Shown here: in pieces, positions 39,250 to 51,800 of the stretch | How the letters are laid out: the number at the start of each line of letters is the position of its first letter | Position numbering within the stretch: the stretch's first letter is position 1 | Translations under genes and position numbers: made by a program | DNA from: Pseudorasbora parva | Lineage: Eukaryota > Chordata > Actinopteri > Cypriniformes > Gobionidae | NCBI RefSeq assembly: GCF_024679245.1 | Contig: NC_090186.1 | Location: 31,881,946 to 31,945,945 of the forward strand | Direction: 5' to 3' | Length of the DNA: 64,000 bases | The notes under the pieces: model-generated | The model's database searches: none | What the model was told of the DNA's origin: nothing | The model's input: only the letters and a program-made list of their open reading frames with translations

Positions 39250-41278
39250 ATGAAGACCCCGTTTTGGACCCTGCTGCTCTTATGCTTGTGCTCATCGGGT
39301 CATAGCGACTGCCAAGGGGACTGTTTAACCTGTGGACTCATCCTACCTGAACATCAAGCTTTTAATACATTGGTAAGTGCCCTGTCTATGAATATAAAAG
39401 TACAAACTCCCTATTAATTGTGGTTTTGAAATGAAATGCTCAGCAGGCACATTGTGTTGTAATAAAACAACTAATACATCAAATAAGATAGCTTAATGCA
39501 GGGGTGGATGAGAAAACTGTAATACAAATCAACTTTGTTAAAAGTTGGTCGTTGACACAATAGTGGCTGTAATCAAGTTGCTAATGGCAGTGCAGACCAA
39601 ACAGCTGTGACTGGGGTGATCGGGGTAATGTCTGCCCATAATTGGCTGCTGTGCTGCCGTCAGCTGCTGATGTTGGGCTTGGAGTGATTGACACTTGGTG
39701 AAGGCGCTCTTGTTATGACCAGATGGGTCCCTTTGGCTATGGGTTTTCTCTGTGAAACCACTGTGTGTCAGACATTTCATCAACAGTATATTCACACTCG
39801 CAAATGCATGCAAAATCTGTTTTTCTTAACTATCTCCCTATAGCTATATATATTGTCTTTATGTTATCTGATTGTTTTTCAGATGCCATCGACATTCATT
39901 CGCAATGCCCAATTACTTTCCATGCATGCAACTTCTAGTTTCAATCCACAGCTATAAGCCGCTTCACCATTTATGATCTATTTTCCCCTACACATAGGAG
40001 ATAATAAAAACTCACGCTACATCATCGTCTTTGAGGGCATCAAATGAACATTTTGTGGAAAGAACCCGCATTTGTCTAGAGCTGAGCGCTGAGGATCACA
40101 TAAAGATTACTAATAAAGATTTTTATCCCATTCTAGTCTCTCAATTATCATATCATTTCTTGCACCAATGCCACATATCATTTCACATCTCATTGCTCTG
40201 GTAAGACCGTTTGCATGCGGAATTGTGCCACCAGGAATGTTTTATACTTAGATCTTCTTCTTTTTTTTATTAGAAAGGGCAAATTCAAATAACATCATAA
40301 ATCTCCAAAGAAAATGTCCATTTTCAATGGGAAATGTTTTATATTCTTCGATCCATAACAGAACAAAATGTATATACAAAACAAATCTAGTTTTTAAAAC
40401 AATATTAAGCAACTGTTCAAAATTGACAATAATAAGTTATGTTTCTTGTGCACCAAATCAACATATTAGAATGATTTCTGAAGCAGAAGACTGGAGCAAT
40501 GATGCAGCTTTGCCATCACAGAAATAAATTGCATTTTAATATTCAAATAGCTAGAAAGCTGTTATTTAAAATTGTAATATTATTTAACAATATTCTTGTT
40601 TTTACTAGAGAAAATCATTTCCACATTTAAAATAATAACATGTTAATGTTTTTGATGAGTATTTGTCCTATCTCTTTTGTGCAGCTATGTATCCTGGAAT
40701 GTGAGGCACGTGCATCTCCTGCATTGACCTGGGATTTGTGTTACCAAGCAGTGGGTCTGAACCAGCTTCCACTACCGTTACAGGAGGAGGAAACATCAAA
40801 GCGCTCTGATGATGAAGCCGAGCCTCTGGCCACACTGAGCATAGAGAATGACAATGGTGTCGAGTATACCGAGGCTTTGGAGCGGTTTCGACACGCCGCG
40901 CAAGCGCTCCGCAGCCAAAAGCCTTCAGAGGAGGAGAAACTCGGGATTTCATATGACCCGGACCTTGACCCGGAGACAGAGGAGGACCAGGATGCTGTAG
41001 GAGAAGAGAAGAGCGGTGAGGCAGCCGTGAGCGTGTCCAAGCGATTCGGAGGTTTTATGAAAGGTCGTCACGGTTTCCGGAAATTGGTGAGCTCCGGGAG
41101 GCCTTTGCAGAAACGCTACGGTGGCTTCATAGGGATAAGGAAATCTGCCCGCAAGTGGAACAACCAGAAGCGCGTGAGTCAGCTACTGAGGCAGTACCTG
41201 AGCTTGACGGGCCGCTCGGGGCGTTCAGGTCACGTCAGTAACCTCTCCGCCAGAATCCGAAGACAAAATGAAGTTTAG
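39250..41278 (+). CDS. pnoc: Prepronociceptin (nociceptin/orphanin FQ precursor)
   Basis: Secreted neuropeptide precursor whose product activates the nociceptin receptor. Coding exons 39250-39372 and 40685-41278 join in phase to 238 residues. Residues 1-19 form a signal peptide. Six cysteines follow (residues 20-60), the disulfide module of opioid precursors. Dibasic KR sites release FGGFMKGRHGFRKLVSSGRPLQ-type peptide (from 162), nociceptin YGGFIGIRKSARKWNNQ (186-202) and a C-terminal peptide starting VSQLLRQYLSL (205-238). The latter matches the position and pattern of the mammalian C-terminal peptide (FSEFMRQYL). The nociceptin unit begins with Tyr, whereas mammals have Phe; non-tetrapod fish are reported to have YGGF (from memory). 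The upstream unit begins with Phe. The exon 1 acceptor at 39184 implies 5' UTR upstream. Poly(A) signals follow at 41570-41580 and 41803-41808. Confidence 0.97.
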
Positions 41279-42087
41279 ATGGCCTTGTAGTACAGGCCCT
41301 TGGTCTTTTCACTTACCTCAACTCAACTGCTCATCAGCCATCAGTAACTGTGAACATCTATCATGCACCGCAGCCCAGAACTAAGTTAGATAAATCTGTG
41401 TTTAATCAAAGAAGAGGAGTATTTTGTATAGCGTTGGTTTTTATCATTGACATTTCCAGACATCAAAAACATCTCAATCAAGTCGTTAGGACAAATGTTG
41501 CTGATGAGAACTGATTGTTTATTTCAAAAATCAAAACTCCTAGAATTAACCTTGAAGCATTGTGAAAAAAATAAAATAAAAGGCAAATCAGTGAAACTTG
41601 AATTGAGCATGTGAATCAGTTGCAGATGAGAGCAGTGGGTTGTAGTGGAGGATGGGGTTTCCTTGTTCTGTTTTGGGGATAACTGAGAGAAAAGCACTTT
41701 ATATATTTTTTTTTACCTTGCACACTGTATTGTGCTAAGATTGGTTGTTTTGCACACGTCCGTTGTATGGAGCAATTTAGGAGCAATCAGACTGGTTTTC
41801 AAAATAAAATACAATAGGTGATTATTTTTAGTCCAATATATATTCTTTAGGGAATATATGATGGTTTGTGAGCCAATGCTGCCCCCTAGAGTTTACACTC
41901 GAAATTACGGTCCATATTTTGTGGAATCCACATTTAAAAATCCTCTCAAAATTGCTGTGTTCACGCCATGTCGTAATTACCGTCAATAAATCTCCAAATG
42001 CTTTCAAATCGCTCTCGCGGTACTCTGATGTCATTCATCTATTGGTCTGCGCAGTGCTGCTTCAAGTCGAACACACCTGAACCCACC
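41279..42087 (+). other. pnoc: pnoc 3' UTR and downstream DNA
   Basis: AATAAA signals at 41570, 41575 and 41803 give likely transcript ends. Beyond about 41830 nothing is recognised. Confidence 0.6.
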
Positions 42088-42420
42088 TAAAGGGATAGTT
42101 CTCTCAAAAATTATGTAATTAATTACTCACCTTCATGTCATTCTAAATCCGTTAAGACAATTGTCCATCTTCATAAATTAATATATTTTTTATGAGAGCT
42201 GTCTGTCCCTCCATTGACAGGCTACGCAACTACCACTTTCAAGCCCCAAAAAAGGTAGTAAAACGCAAACAAAGCATTCACATTGCTTCATAAAATTAAG
42301 GCAAAACCACTGGATTCACATGGATTACTTTTATAATGTCGTTACAACTTTTCTGGGGCTTCAAAGTGGTAGTTGCATAGGCTATCAATGTTCTCATTTT
42401 TTGTGAACTAACTCTTTTAA
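42088..42420. mobile_element. Small foldback MITE
   Basis: Starts AAAGGGATAGTTCTCTCAAAAA and ends TTTTTTGTGAACTAACTCTTTT. Inner sequence CAACTACCACTTTCAAGCCCC is mirrored by GGGGCTTCAAAGTGGTAGTTG, so the element forms a hairpin. Confidence 0.8.
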
Positions 42421-42701
42421 TCTGCAGTGGTCAGGCGGTACAGTGGTCACGTGGCACAAGTTGTAGCTCTAAGAAAATTATGAGACATTTAAGTATAGAA
42501 TAATATTAACTATGTACTTAGTTACTAGAAGGTTTGGATTAGGTTTGGTTTAGGGTTAGTTAATGTAATTGTAATTATGCATAAGTTATAGTCATTACTA
42601 TAGAAAGTACATGTATCGCGTGTGACAAGGACACTAAAATAAAGTGTTGCAGGCTTTTTTTATGGTTAAGAATCGTTACGCAATTAGGACATGGCGAGAA
42701 C

Positions 42702-43110
42702 ATGTTTGACCCTGGACCACAAAACCAGTGATAAAGGTAAATTTAGAAAAAAGGTTTATACACCGCCTAAAAGCTGAATAAATAAGCTTTCTATTGATGT
42801 ATGGTTTGTTAGGATAGGAGACTATTTGTAATCTGAGGGTGTAAAAAAATCTAAATATTCAGAAAATTGCCTTTAAAGTTGTCCAAATGAAGTCCTTAGC
42901 AACACATATTACTACTAATAATATATATGTTTAATATATTTATGGTAGGACATTTACAAAATATCTTCTTGAAACAAGATCTTTACTTAATATCCTAATG
43001 ATTTTTGGTATAAAAGAAAAAAATATTTTGACCCATACAATGTATAGTTGGCTTTTGCAACAAATATACCCATGCGACTTATGACTGGTTTTGTGGTCCA
43101 GGGTCACATA
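42702..43110. mobile_element. MITE with 24-bp inverted ends
   Basis: TTGACCCTGGACCACAAAACCAGT (about 42706) is matched by its reverse complement ending at 43109. No ORF. A short fragment of another repeat (ACACTAAAATAAAGTGTT) lies just before, at about 42525-42650. Confidence 0.88.
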
Positions 43111-44626
43111 TGACAAAAAGGCTCTATAAACAAAACGGAATCTGACCGTGGCCCGCATATTAAGCCAATCAGAAAATGTTGGGCGACTCTCTGCCAATGG
43201 CGTGTCTTTGGAGCATTATTACCTTTTTGTCCTAACAATAGCAGGTGGGGAGTGTTCAGAAAACTTGTTTGAGAACAATTCATAGTCACTATTTGTGCAA
43301 TTCAGTTTGGTTCCAAAGAAAATAGCACATTTATTTTAGTTCCACCTGATGAGAATGAATTTAGCATGTGTTCCAGTTTTCTGCATTTATTTGTGCATGA
43401 ACATATACAAATGAGATCATCTTAGTACTTGACAGATTCTTCCTCACATTAATACTCATCGGATGTCACGGAACAAGTTTTGAAAACTGACACCCCCCCG
43501 ACATGTAAAAAAAAAAACAACAACTAGCAGATACTTCTTTCAGCATACTTTACAGTATTCTGCAAATAATTGTATGGTTTTGTCTGTGTAGACATTTTGG
43601 CTTTGTGAATAATTTTAAAACACATTCTGCAAGAATTTTTGGAAGTTTTTTCTTTTAATCCTTTCCACTTGTACATGAAATGCACACAAAAGGCCAATAA
43701 AATAATTTTACAGTTGTTCTTGTTATTTGTCATGCACAAATGACAAGCTTATGAAATTTGCATATTTGATCTCTTGTCTTTTTAATTATACATAATATAT
43801 TTTTTTCAATGTGATGTTATGCTTCCAAAATCTTTTAGATGTTCCCAAGGGGATGATCCGATTTTGTACAAGACCTTAACACTTTTTTTGGAAGGATGTC
43901 AAAAAACTTACAAAAGGAAATGAGCCCGATCTATTGCCCGGGCAGTATTCAATCAAGCCCCCTTTAACTCTTTGCAATAGCACTTTGGTATTCAATCAAA
44001 AGAATATAGCTGCACTTTTATCTCCATCAGACAACACACCGTGACCACCAACGTGACCAATATCATTCACATCTTTCACTCAGCACCACTGTAGCTTTAC
44101 ATCTGGCAGTTTAGATTGATTAGGAAGCGCTATGGCAAACGATAGTCAAACCTTGTGAAACTCAAAAGTTGTGACTTAATTCTGAGTAAATACATAGAAA
44201 AAAAAGACAATACATGACATTACACCGTTACACCTTTCAGGCTAACAAAACGGCAATAGAAAAACATCATGAAAATGCTCAAAGCAATACATTGTCCACA
44301 GTATACAAAAATCAACAATCACTTAAATATCTCGGGTATGGATGAAGTGCAGGACTGGGGTAGAAAAACACCTCAGATACAGGGTTACACTTTAGTCTCA
44401 TGAGAGGGCAGAATTCACCTTTAAGGGGTCGGGATCCTACTACTCCACAGTCTCGACAGCTAGTACCAGCGTTCACTTTGTGGGAAATTATAACAAAAAC
44501 ACTTTTAACTCTAATAGGAAAACAAAAAAAAAGTAGAAAAGTGAAAAGAGGGATCCTCTACAGTGCAGGAAAACGTTGGAAAGAAAGAAAAGGGAGATTC
44601 TTCCTTGTCTCCTAAAGTCTTTCGGT
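43111..44626 (-). other. Probable long 3' UTR of the zinc-finger gene
   Basis: No other gene is seen between the pnoc region and the zinc-finger stop codon. A minus-strand AATAAA at about 43330 is a candidate end. The UTR extent is inference. Confidence 0.35.
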
Positions 44627-45436
44627 TTAGTCTGGGAAACGCTGACAGGCTTTCTTCCAGCGGCAGGCGGTGCACCATTGGTCCCGACGCTCCACACCGT
44701 ACACTTTCCGGCACTTTTTGGCCTCACCACGGCCCTTCCTAAGTAAAAGATGAAAAGAGTAAATATACATAAAATTATGTTAAATTACTTATTTCTATTT
44801 GTTTAAAGGGGTGGTTCACTTTTTTTTAAAACTTTAGATAGTGTGTAATGTTGCTGCTTGAGCATAAACAGTATCTGCAAAGTTACAGCGCTGAAAGTTC
44901 AATGCAAACGGAGATATTGTCTTTTAAAGTTACGGCAGTTTATTGCCTACAAAAACGGCCTGTTTGGACTACAATAAGCTTCTTCCCGGTTTGGTGACAT
45001 CATAAACCCATGCTAGTCACCGCAGATGTGACTTCTGCCCATAATGGTAAGGGGCGTGGTGTTTCCGGCAACCTGTGCTCGGCACTTCAGCCAATAAAAA
45101 TACATTACACTACATTTGGCTGTCTAACCAATCTAAGACCATTGCGTTTTTTTGGAGGGATGGGTTTCATAGAAGCAGGAAGCAAACGAGCCAATCAAAG
45201 GACAGCGGAGACAGCGGTGTGGAATAAAGGTGAAATGTAAGAAAAATACGGTATTTAAAAAAAAAAAGAAGAAGTATTAAGACATGTTATACTGCGCCCC
45301 ATAAACACAACCAAGCCTAGAAAAAAACACGGAACCATCCCTTTAAATTATTAAAAATACATTAAAAAAAATTTAAGTATATATTTATTTAATATATTTA
45401 AATAACAGTCATTCCATTTAATATATTTATATTAAA

Positions 45437-45495
<59 letters not shown>

Positions 45496-46333
45496 TTATA
45501 CACACACACACACTTATCAGGCATAACATTACGACCACCTTCCTAATATTGTGTTGGCCTCCCTTTTGCTACAAAAATAGCCCTGACCCTTTTCTATGAA
45601 AGGAAACTGGCCTCCCTTCTTCCCATAGTGCATCCTGCTCCCATGTGTTCAGGTAAGTGAAGCACACACTAGACCAGGTCACCTTCTTTCATTGCTCCAT
45701 TGTCCAGTTCTGATGCTCACATGCCCACTATATGCAGGCTATGGCCATACACAACAAACTGCGATGCACTGTGTATTCTGACACCCTTTTTTATCAGAAC
45801 TAGCATTACGTTTTTGAGCAATTTGAGTTAGAGTAGCTCGTCTATTTGATTGGACCACACTGGCTAGCCTTCGCTCCTCACATGCATTATTGAGCCTTGG
45901 CCGCCCATGACCCTGTGGTCGATTCACCACTGTTCCTTCCTTGGACGAGTTTTGACAGATAATGACTGCAGACCAGAAGCACCCCACAATAGCTGCAGTT
46001 TTGGAGATGCTCTGTCCCAGTCGTCCAGCCAGCACAATTTGGTCCTTGTCAAGCTCGCTCAAATCCTTACACTTGCCTATTATTCCTGCTTCAAACACAT
46101 CAACTTTGGAGACGAAATATTCACTTGCTGCCTAATATATCCCACCCTCTATCAGGTGCCGTGATGAAGAGATAACATTGACTTCACCTGTCAGTGGTCA
46201 TAATGTTATGCCTTATCTGTGTGTATAAATATTGTAACAGGCTAAGAAGTACCTGGTTTTTATTATTGTATTTTCACTGGCTAATGCCTAAAAAGAGTTA
46301 TCTGGTTCAAGTGTAATACTACTAGGAGCGCTG

Positions 46334-46421
<88 letters not shown>

Positions 46422-49400
46422 TTTGTTTTTATTTTTAATTAGAGTACTTTTTCTGAACTAGCAGCATTTAACTAAGCGGTTCACCTGAATGAACAGTGCC
46501 CTCTGGAGGGAGATGCACTCATGGTCTGTGATCTGGTGGGGGCGCTGTTCCGCTGTAGCCACTGCTCTCCTACACTCACTGACCGGCTGCGAGATGTTGG
46601 AATCTACAGATCAACATAGTAATAAAAGGGCAGATGGCATAAAATATATTGAATTGCATCACTTATGATGTTAAGTGCTTCTGGAGAGGCAGATCAACCT
46701 GAGGTTTCTGCTGGACATCACCAGGCAGGGTCCAGCTACAAAAGGTGGGAGAGCCTGGAGAGACTGTCACCTGAATGGGCGCGCATGCCTGCAATAAAAC
46801 AACAGTAAAGAGTGATGGAGAAAACACAAATACAATTAACTGACAAAGTCACATGCAACAAAACAAACTCACATCACAAAGATTTTAGACAAAATTTCTA
46901 TACTTAATTTCCAAACAGCATCAAACAATCGGTTTCAGCCAGTTATCTCAGCTGAAATGTACCTGATAGAGATGTTCAGTGTGGATCTGCCACACGCTGC
47001 TTGGAGCTGATTGGCTGAGTGGGCTTGAGTTGACTGGAGCTTGGTGTCCTGGGGTGGACTGACTATGGGTGGAGCTGCAGGACGTCCAGGCCCCGCTTGA
47101 GAAGGAAGGAGTAGGAGATGGTGGCGCAGTTTCTTCATCTTCAGAGTACTCTGTGTAATAGAAGTCTTCCTCCCTGTGTGACTGCTCTGAACCCCCACTG
47201 TTTAAGAGAAAATAATATAATGGATAGAATAAGAAAAACTATTTGAAGGCCTAGTAAATAATGTAAACTTTATAAAGTAAATAATGTAAACATATACATG
47301 ATTTTTCAAACTAATAAAACACATTGTTTAACATTATTAACCCTGTAAGGCCTGACATTAAATACTAGTCAGAAAAATCTGTCACAATTTAAATAAGAGT
47401 ATAAGTCTATTTACCCTTTCCCACCAGCGTTTTTGAAAAAAGTTGTCAGCCAACACCAGAATTTTTGATAGTTTTCACAAAAGTTTCATGGCCCTCAGAA
47501 TATTTTGAATATAGTTTGAATATCTGACCATGTCAAAAGAAAGAACAGATCCTCTGCTTTTAAACAAAACTAACTAAACAAACTAGCTTTATACATTCAT
47601 TTTTACGCTTAAAAAGCAAAATGCTGCGAAAATCGCATTTTTTTCAAATCAACACCCCAAAAGCTTGCAATGAATGGCAGTTTTGATTTATAAGTTTACT
47701 TAATATTGATGATAGAGTTACATATTTGTTAGATATTTGTGTATAAAATATAATGCAGTAGGCTTTATAGGGTTAAAGATGAATCATAATGGTTTTGTGC
47801 CAGCTCAATTTGTCCAAGAGTCCGGTATGTGCAGTCATACTCACCCCAGGTGAAGAATGCGAATGTGCCGTTTCATTCCGACCCGTGATGTCAGCACTTT
47901 CCCGCAGCCAGGCCACAGACACCTATATGCTCCCCTGCTCAAGCTCTGAGAGTGAGAAAGAAAAACAAAGAGTGACTCACATGTATTTTTAAAACATCAG
48001 CTGAAACCACTGTCTATTCCCCCTCAGGTTCAGCAATCCGACAATCTTATCATTCTCACCTTGCACCTCCTGGCCTCCGGCTCTTCGCATGCGCCTTGGT
48101 CCAACTCCATGTGCAGTCCTTCGTCTGTCAGTTGGCCCGGGCTCCTGTCCATCTCAGTGACCGATGGAGAAGGGGCTGGGCTTACACTGCCATGGTCCCA
48201 GCTCCAGTAACCACTGCTGCCACTGTCAGACAGCTCACCTCCGCAACACTCCATGTCCCCTATAGTCACAGACAAAAGAGAGGACAAGTGTTATTAACAC
48301 GGACATAACAATACAATTGGCGTGATAATGGGCAGCAACGCAAAGTTGATTCAGTGCTATTTTGATCTATTATTTTATGTTTTTTCAAATGTTGTGGATT
48401 TAAGTAGCAAATGAGAATCGCTAAAATGATTGAATATATTTAGAGACAAAGGTCTTCTTAATGATTTTCAGTTTGGTTCAAGGTAATTAAAGCAACAGTT
48501 TTTCATTAACGAAGAATATGTAAAAGTATGGTATTTGAGGAAAAAGGCGCACCTGCTGTTGGGGTGAAAGGCACAATAATTAACATGAATAAATCATGTA
48601 AATAAATAGCTTGTTGACATGACGGTTAAATTCAGATGGTAAGTATCATATATTAAGTTGAGTATCCACATATTTATAATGACACCATCTTATTTAAAAA
48701 TATGATATTAATCATATTATGTAATAAAATATAATTTATTGTTACTACTGTAAATATATAATAATGCATTTTATGGGATCTCTGTTAATGCTTTCAGAAT
48801 TAAAATAATTTTGTTTCTGTATTTTTCAACAAACAAAAGGAAATCCGCACCCTTTCAGTACTTGCAAAAAATCAAAAACCTTTAAAAAAAAAAAAGGTTT
48901 AGCTTTTTGCAAGTACTGATAGTGTGCAGGATTTCCTTTTTTTTGACCCGACATATCAACCCGAGGTGTGTAAGACTGTACGTATATTTTTTTAAGCACA
49001 ATAATAATTTCATCTTTATTGACAGAATAAGTGCATTTCACCTTTATTCCTCAAGGTGGCAATGTCTGATACACAATGATTAAGTGACGTTTTACTCATA
49101 GTTACTGCAGACTGAAAACAAAATAATAAGTATAATCTGCTAAAATTGAAATGGCTTAGAGATTTACTGCAGAGCAAGTACTGAATGCAATCAAATATTA
49201 GTATCACTGTCACTTGATCTGGTGAAGAAGCTGTCAGTGATCAAAATATATATGTTGAAAATGATCGTTTTTGAAAATATGTTTGAGAGTGCGAATATGA
49301 GCCAGATGCTGAATGTACTGGGAAAGGAGCTCTGACGAGGACATATGATGATGGTATAAAACATCTGCTCAAACTGAAGCTTTCCAAGCTCCAAAAGGTA

Positions 49401-50337
49401 ACGAAATATGCTTTATTTAATTCTTCTGTAATTGCTACTCTAATATCAGCTGAGTTTTATATTATCGCGGCAGGCAGAGATCCACCTGTGCTAGATATAG
49501 ATATAGGTCGCTAAAGACCCAAATATGTATGATTGATAATAATAAATAAGAATGATTGGCAAAACTCCTGAATTTAAGGGTTAAAAAGTAAAAATAATCA
49601 AACATAAAAATATTTCAAAGAGCGAAAATAAAAACATGTTTAGCTAAATTCTAAAAAAAACTTCTATTAAAAATCTAATGAGAATTTGGTTCAAATAAAC
49701 TGCCTGCATTGGTTTGTCAAGGAAGCATACACTGAAAAAGTGTTCCACTTTGATAGTTCACCTGGTAGGAGGTCCCTCTGCGGGGGGCTTTGGACCACTG
49801 GACTGCAGGACAGACTGGTGAGCACCATTGCAGCCATGATCTCATCCATCTCCACTGACTCAGGACTTCTGATATGGCAGACAGTAAAAAACTGTTCACA
49901 CTACATTACAGATTTATGAAGTTAGAACATGATGCACACAATAACATTACACCTTACACAATTTAAGAGAGTTAGGATTAGCCCAGAGCGATACGACTTT
50001 GTGTGTAAGATATGCATGTTAACCTGTAAGGTAAGTCCACACCAGATGACCGTGAGAATGACAGTAGGTTTGTTTGCGGTGCGCTGACATCAGCAGACCT
50101 GTCTATCCCGGGTTCTGCCTCCAGCTTCTTCTGCACGCTCACTCCTTCCTGCCCACAACACTGCATGCAGCTCTGCTGGATAGGAAACAATCAATTACAG
50201 ACTGTCCACACTTTTCTCCTTCTATTTGTAAATTACAGGGGCTGTATAGCTATTATTGTGATACATACCGATTCGTCCTGCCCTTCAGTGCCCATCGGTA
50301 TTGTGTCTACTCCTGGTCTGCATCTCACCGCTGCCAT
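44627..50337 (-). CDS. znf395: ZNF395-family C2H2/CR-box DNA-binding protein
   Basis: Eight coding exons join in phase: 50337-50269, 50175-50024, 49868-49762, 48259-48060, 47945-47845, 47197-46963, 46788-46699, 46603-46485, plus the last 44738-44627 (nine counting the last), giving 394 residues. Landmarks: [39 protein letters not shown], a single C2H2 finger CLWPGC...HIRILH (C185, C190, H203, H208), the acidic [13 protein letters not shown], and the C-terminal CR box [20 protein letters not shown]. These are the signatures of ZNF395, ZNF704 and SLC2A4RG, transcription regulators that bind GC-rich sites. Position beside pnoc favours ZNF395; the ECCGG...WSWDHG block is also reminiscent of ZNF704, so orthology needs a tree. 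Human ZNF395 is about 513 residues, so this form is shorter, especially at the N-terminus. Confidence 0.9.
44807..45342. mobile_element. TTAA-flanked MITE in a zinc-finger-gene intron
   Basis: TTAA occurs at 44803-44806 and 45343-45346. The ends AGGGGTGGTTCACTTTT and ACACGGAACCATCCCTT are imperfect inverted repeats. No transposase. Confidence 0.75.
45446..45489. repeat. (TA)n microsatellite
   Basis: About 22 TA units beside the Tc1 remnant. Confidence 0.9.
45517..46217 (-). mobile_element. Truncated Tc1-like transposon
   Basis: The ends CAGGCATAACATTACGACCAC and GTGGTCATAATGTTATGCCT are inverted repeats. The minus strand (45739-46098) encodes a transposase N-terminus with helix-turn-helix parts [14 protein letters not shown] and [19 protein letters not shown]. 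The DDE catalytic part is absent, so this is a different and defective family from the other two Tc1 copies. Confidence 0.88.
46336..46419. repeat. (CA)n microsatellite
   Basis: About 42 CA units, 65 bp from an exon of the zinc-finger gene. Confidence 0.95.
48835..48940. repeat. Long imperfect hairpin in an intron
   Basis: The left arm has AAAAGGAAATCC, TTCAGTACTTGCAAAAA and AAACCT. The right arm has AGGTTT, TTTTTGCAAGTACTGA and GGATTTCCTTTT in mirrored order, separated by an A-run loop of about 14 nt. It could be a tiny foldback MITE or a small-RNA precursor; the sequence does not decide. Confidence 0.75.
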
Positions 50338-51800
50338 GCTCCCAGCTAAACAGTCGGCTTTGGCTCCCCGCACAAAAAGCTAGAAAGCAGGGAAAAGCAT
50401 GTTCTTACACCATTCATTTAATATGGCATGTTTTAATCTGAGCAACACCAAAGCTCTGCGACAACGCCACGAGGCCATGAAAACGTGCAAAAATAATTAA
50501 TAAATTAATTTTTCAAATCATTCTCTTTAAAAAAATATATTTTCAGGGGAAACGTAAACAGATACAGATCTACATGAAAAAACAACACTGCAATGTAAAA
50601 ATACCTGTATCGAATACCCTCGATGAATGTTTGCATATAGACAAGAATGTAGCAACGCAGTAGGACATCGCTCGGTCCCTTTACTTTTTTTTTAGGGCAA
50701 CACACCCCCTGACTGTGAGCCTCTCAGATACTGTAACTCCGGATTTAAGGAGTGAAATCATGGAGATATCTAAATCCCGCAACGGAGTTCGGATTCATCT
50801 CATTGACTCGAATGTTTTGAATCTATTCTCCCAAAAGAATTCATTTTCTGTAAGTTACATTATTATGTCCAAAGGTCAACTTAACTACAATATTTTAATC
50901 TATTTTGTCATATTTTCTTTCCTGCATCTTTCGGAAATGCTGTTGTGCTTTTTGAACGTATTTACCCGTTCATATCTGCCTATCATCAAAATAAGATGAT
51001 AGCTGACAGCGTAAGTAAGCCAAAGCCGACAACATGTAGCCTAACAGTGTTACATTTAAGCTTGCCTAAAATGTAACAATAATACTTATATACAATTTCC
51101 TACTGTAAATGCAGATTTAGTTTGAATTTTTAGTTGGGATAGTTACATTAAACTGTGCCGTTTCTTTAATCCAGATCCATACTTTAGCTGGGACGCTCGT
51201 AATGGGCGTTTACATCCAGCAAAAAACAACCTTCCCACTGGGGGCGGAAGCTGTCCTCTGATTGGCTGAGACGGTTCCCCGAAGGACACACCTTCGCCCA
51301 GCAACGTGTGCGTACACGAGTTTCTGCTCAACCCCCGTTAATGTACACAATCTAATAAGCAAAACAACGGACAGTTGCAATACAATAAATGACATTTGTG
51401 CAAATTAATCTCGAACATGCAGCCTAAAAATCTTTTAAAAACATGCATTAGATAACCACGCGTAAACAGCTCATTTTAAACAGTATTCTCTCGAAACGAC
51501 CGCGAAAGGATTACAATCTGAACAGTTCACATACACACCGGCTACATGATTATAGTGGGAAAAGTCTGTAAACACGCAATGACATAAAATACCCACAGTA
51601 TTTGCCATACCGTCAATGAAAAACCGGCGTGTTTAATGATGTTACCTAGAATGTTTTCGTAGGGAGAGATGCCGCTGCCTGCTGCTCACCCGCGCTCCTC
51701 TGCCTGCCGTCAGTCCGTGAGGGAGGGGGGACTGGACGTCGCGCTCGCGTAGGCTTACGTGCCCTCATATGACTGACTGCAACATCTAACAACATTGTTT
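50338..51800 (-). promoter_or_regulatory. znf395: 5' UTR and CpG-rich promoter of the zinc-finger gene
   Basis: The ATG exon has an acceptor at 50380-50381 (TTTCTAG). A CpG-rich block at about 51650-51760 with a donor after 51646 (TTCTAG/GTAACA) is a likely non-coding first exon and promoter. Between them lie about 1.2 kb with no other gene. Confidence 0.5.
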
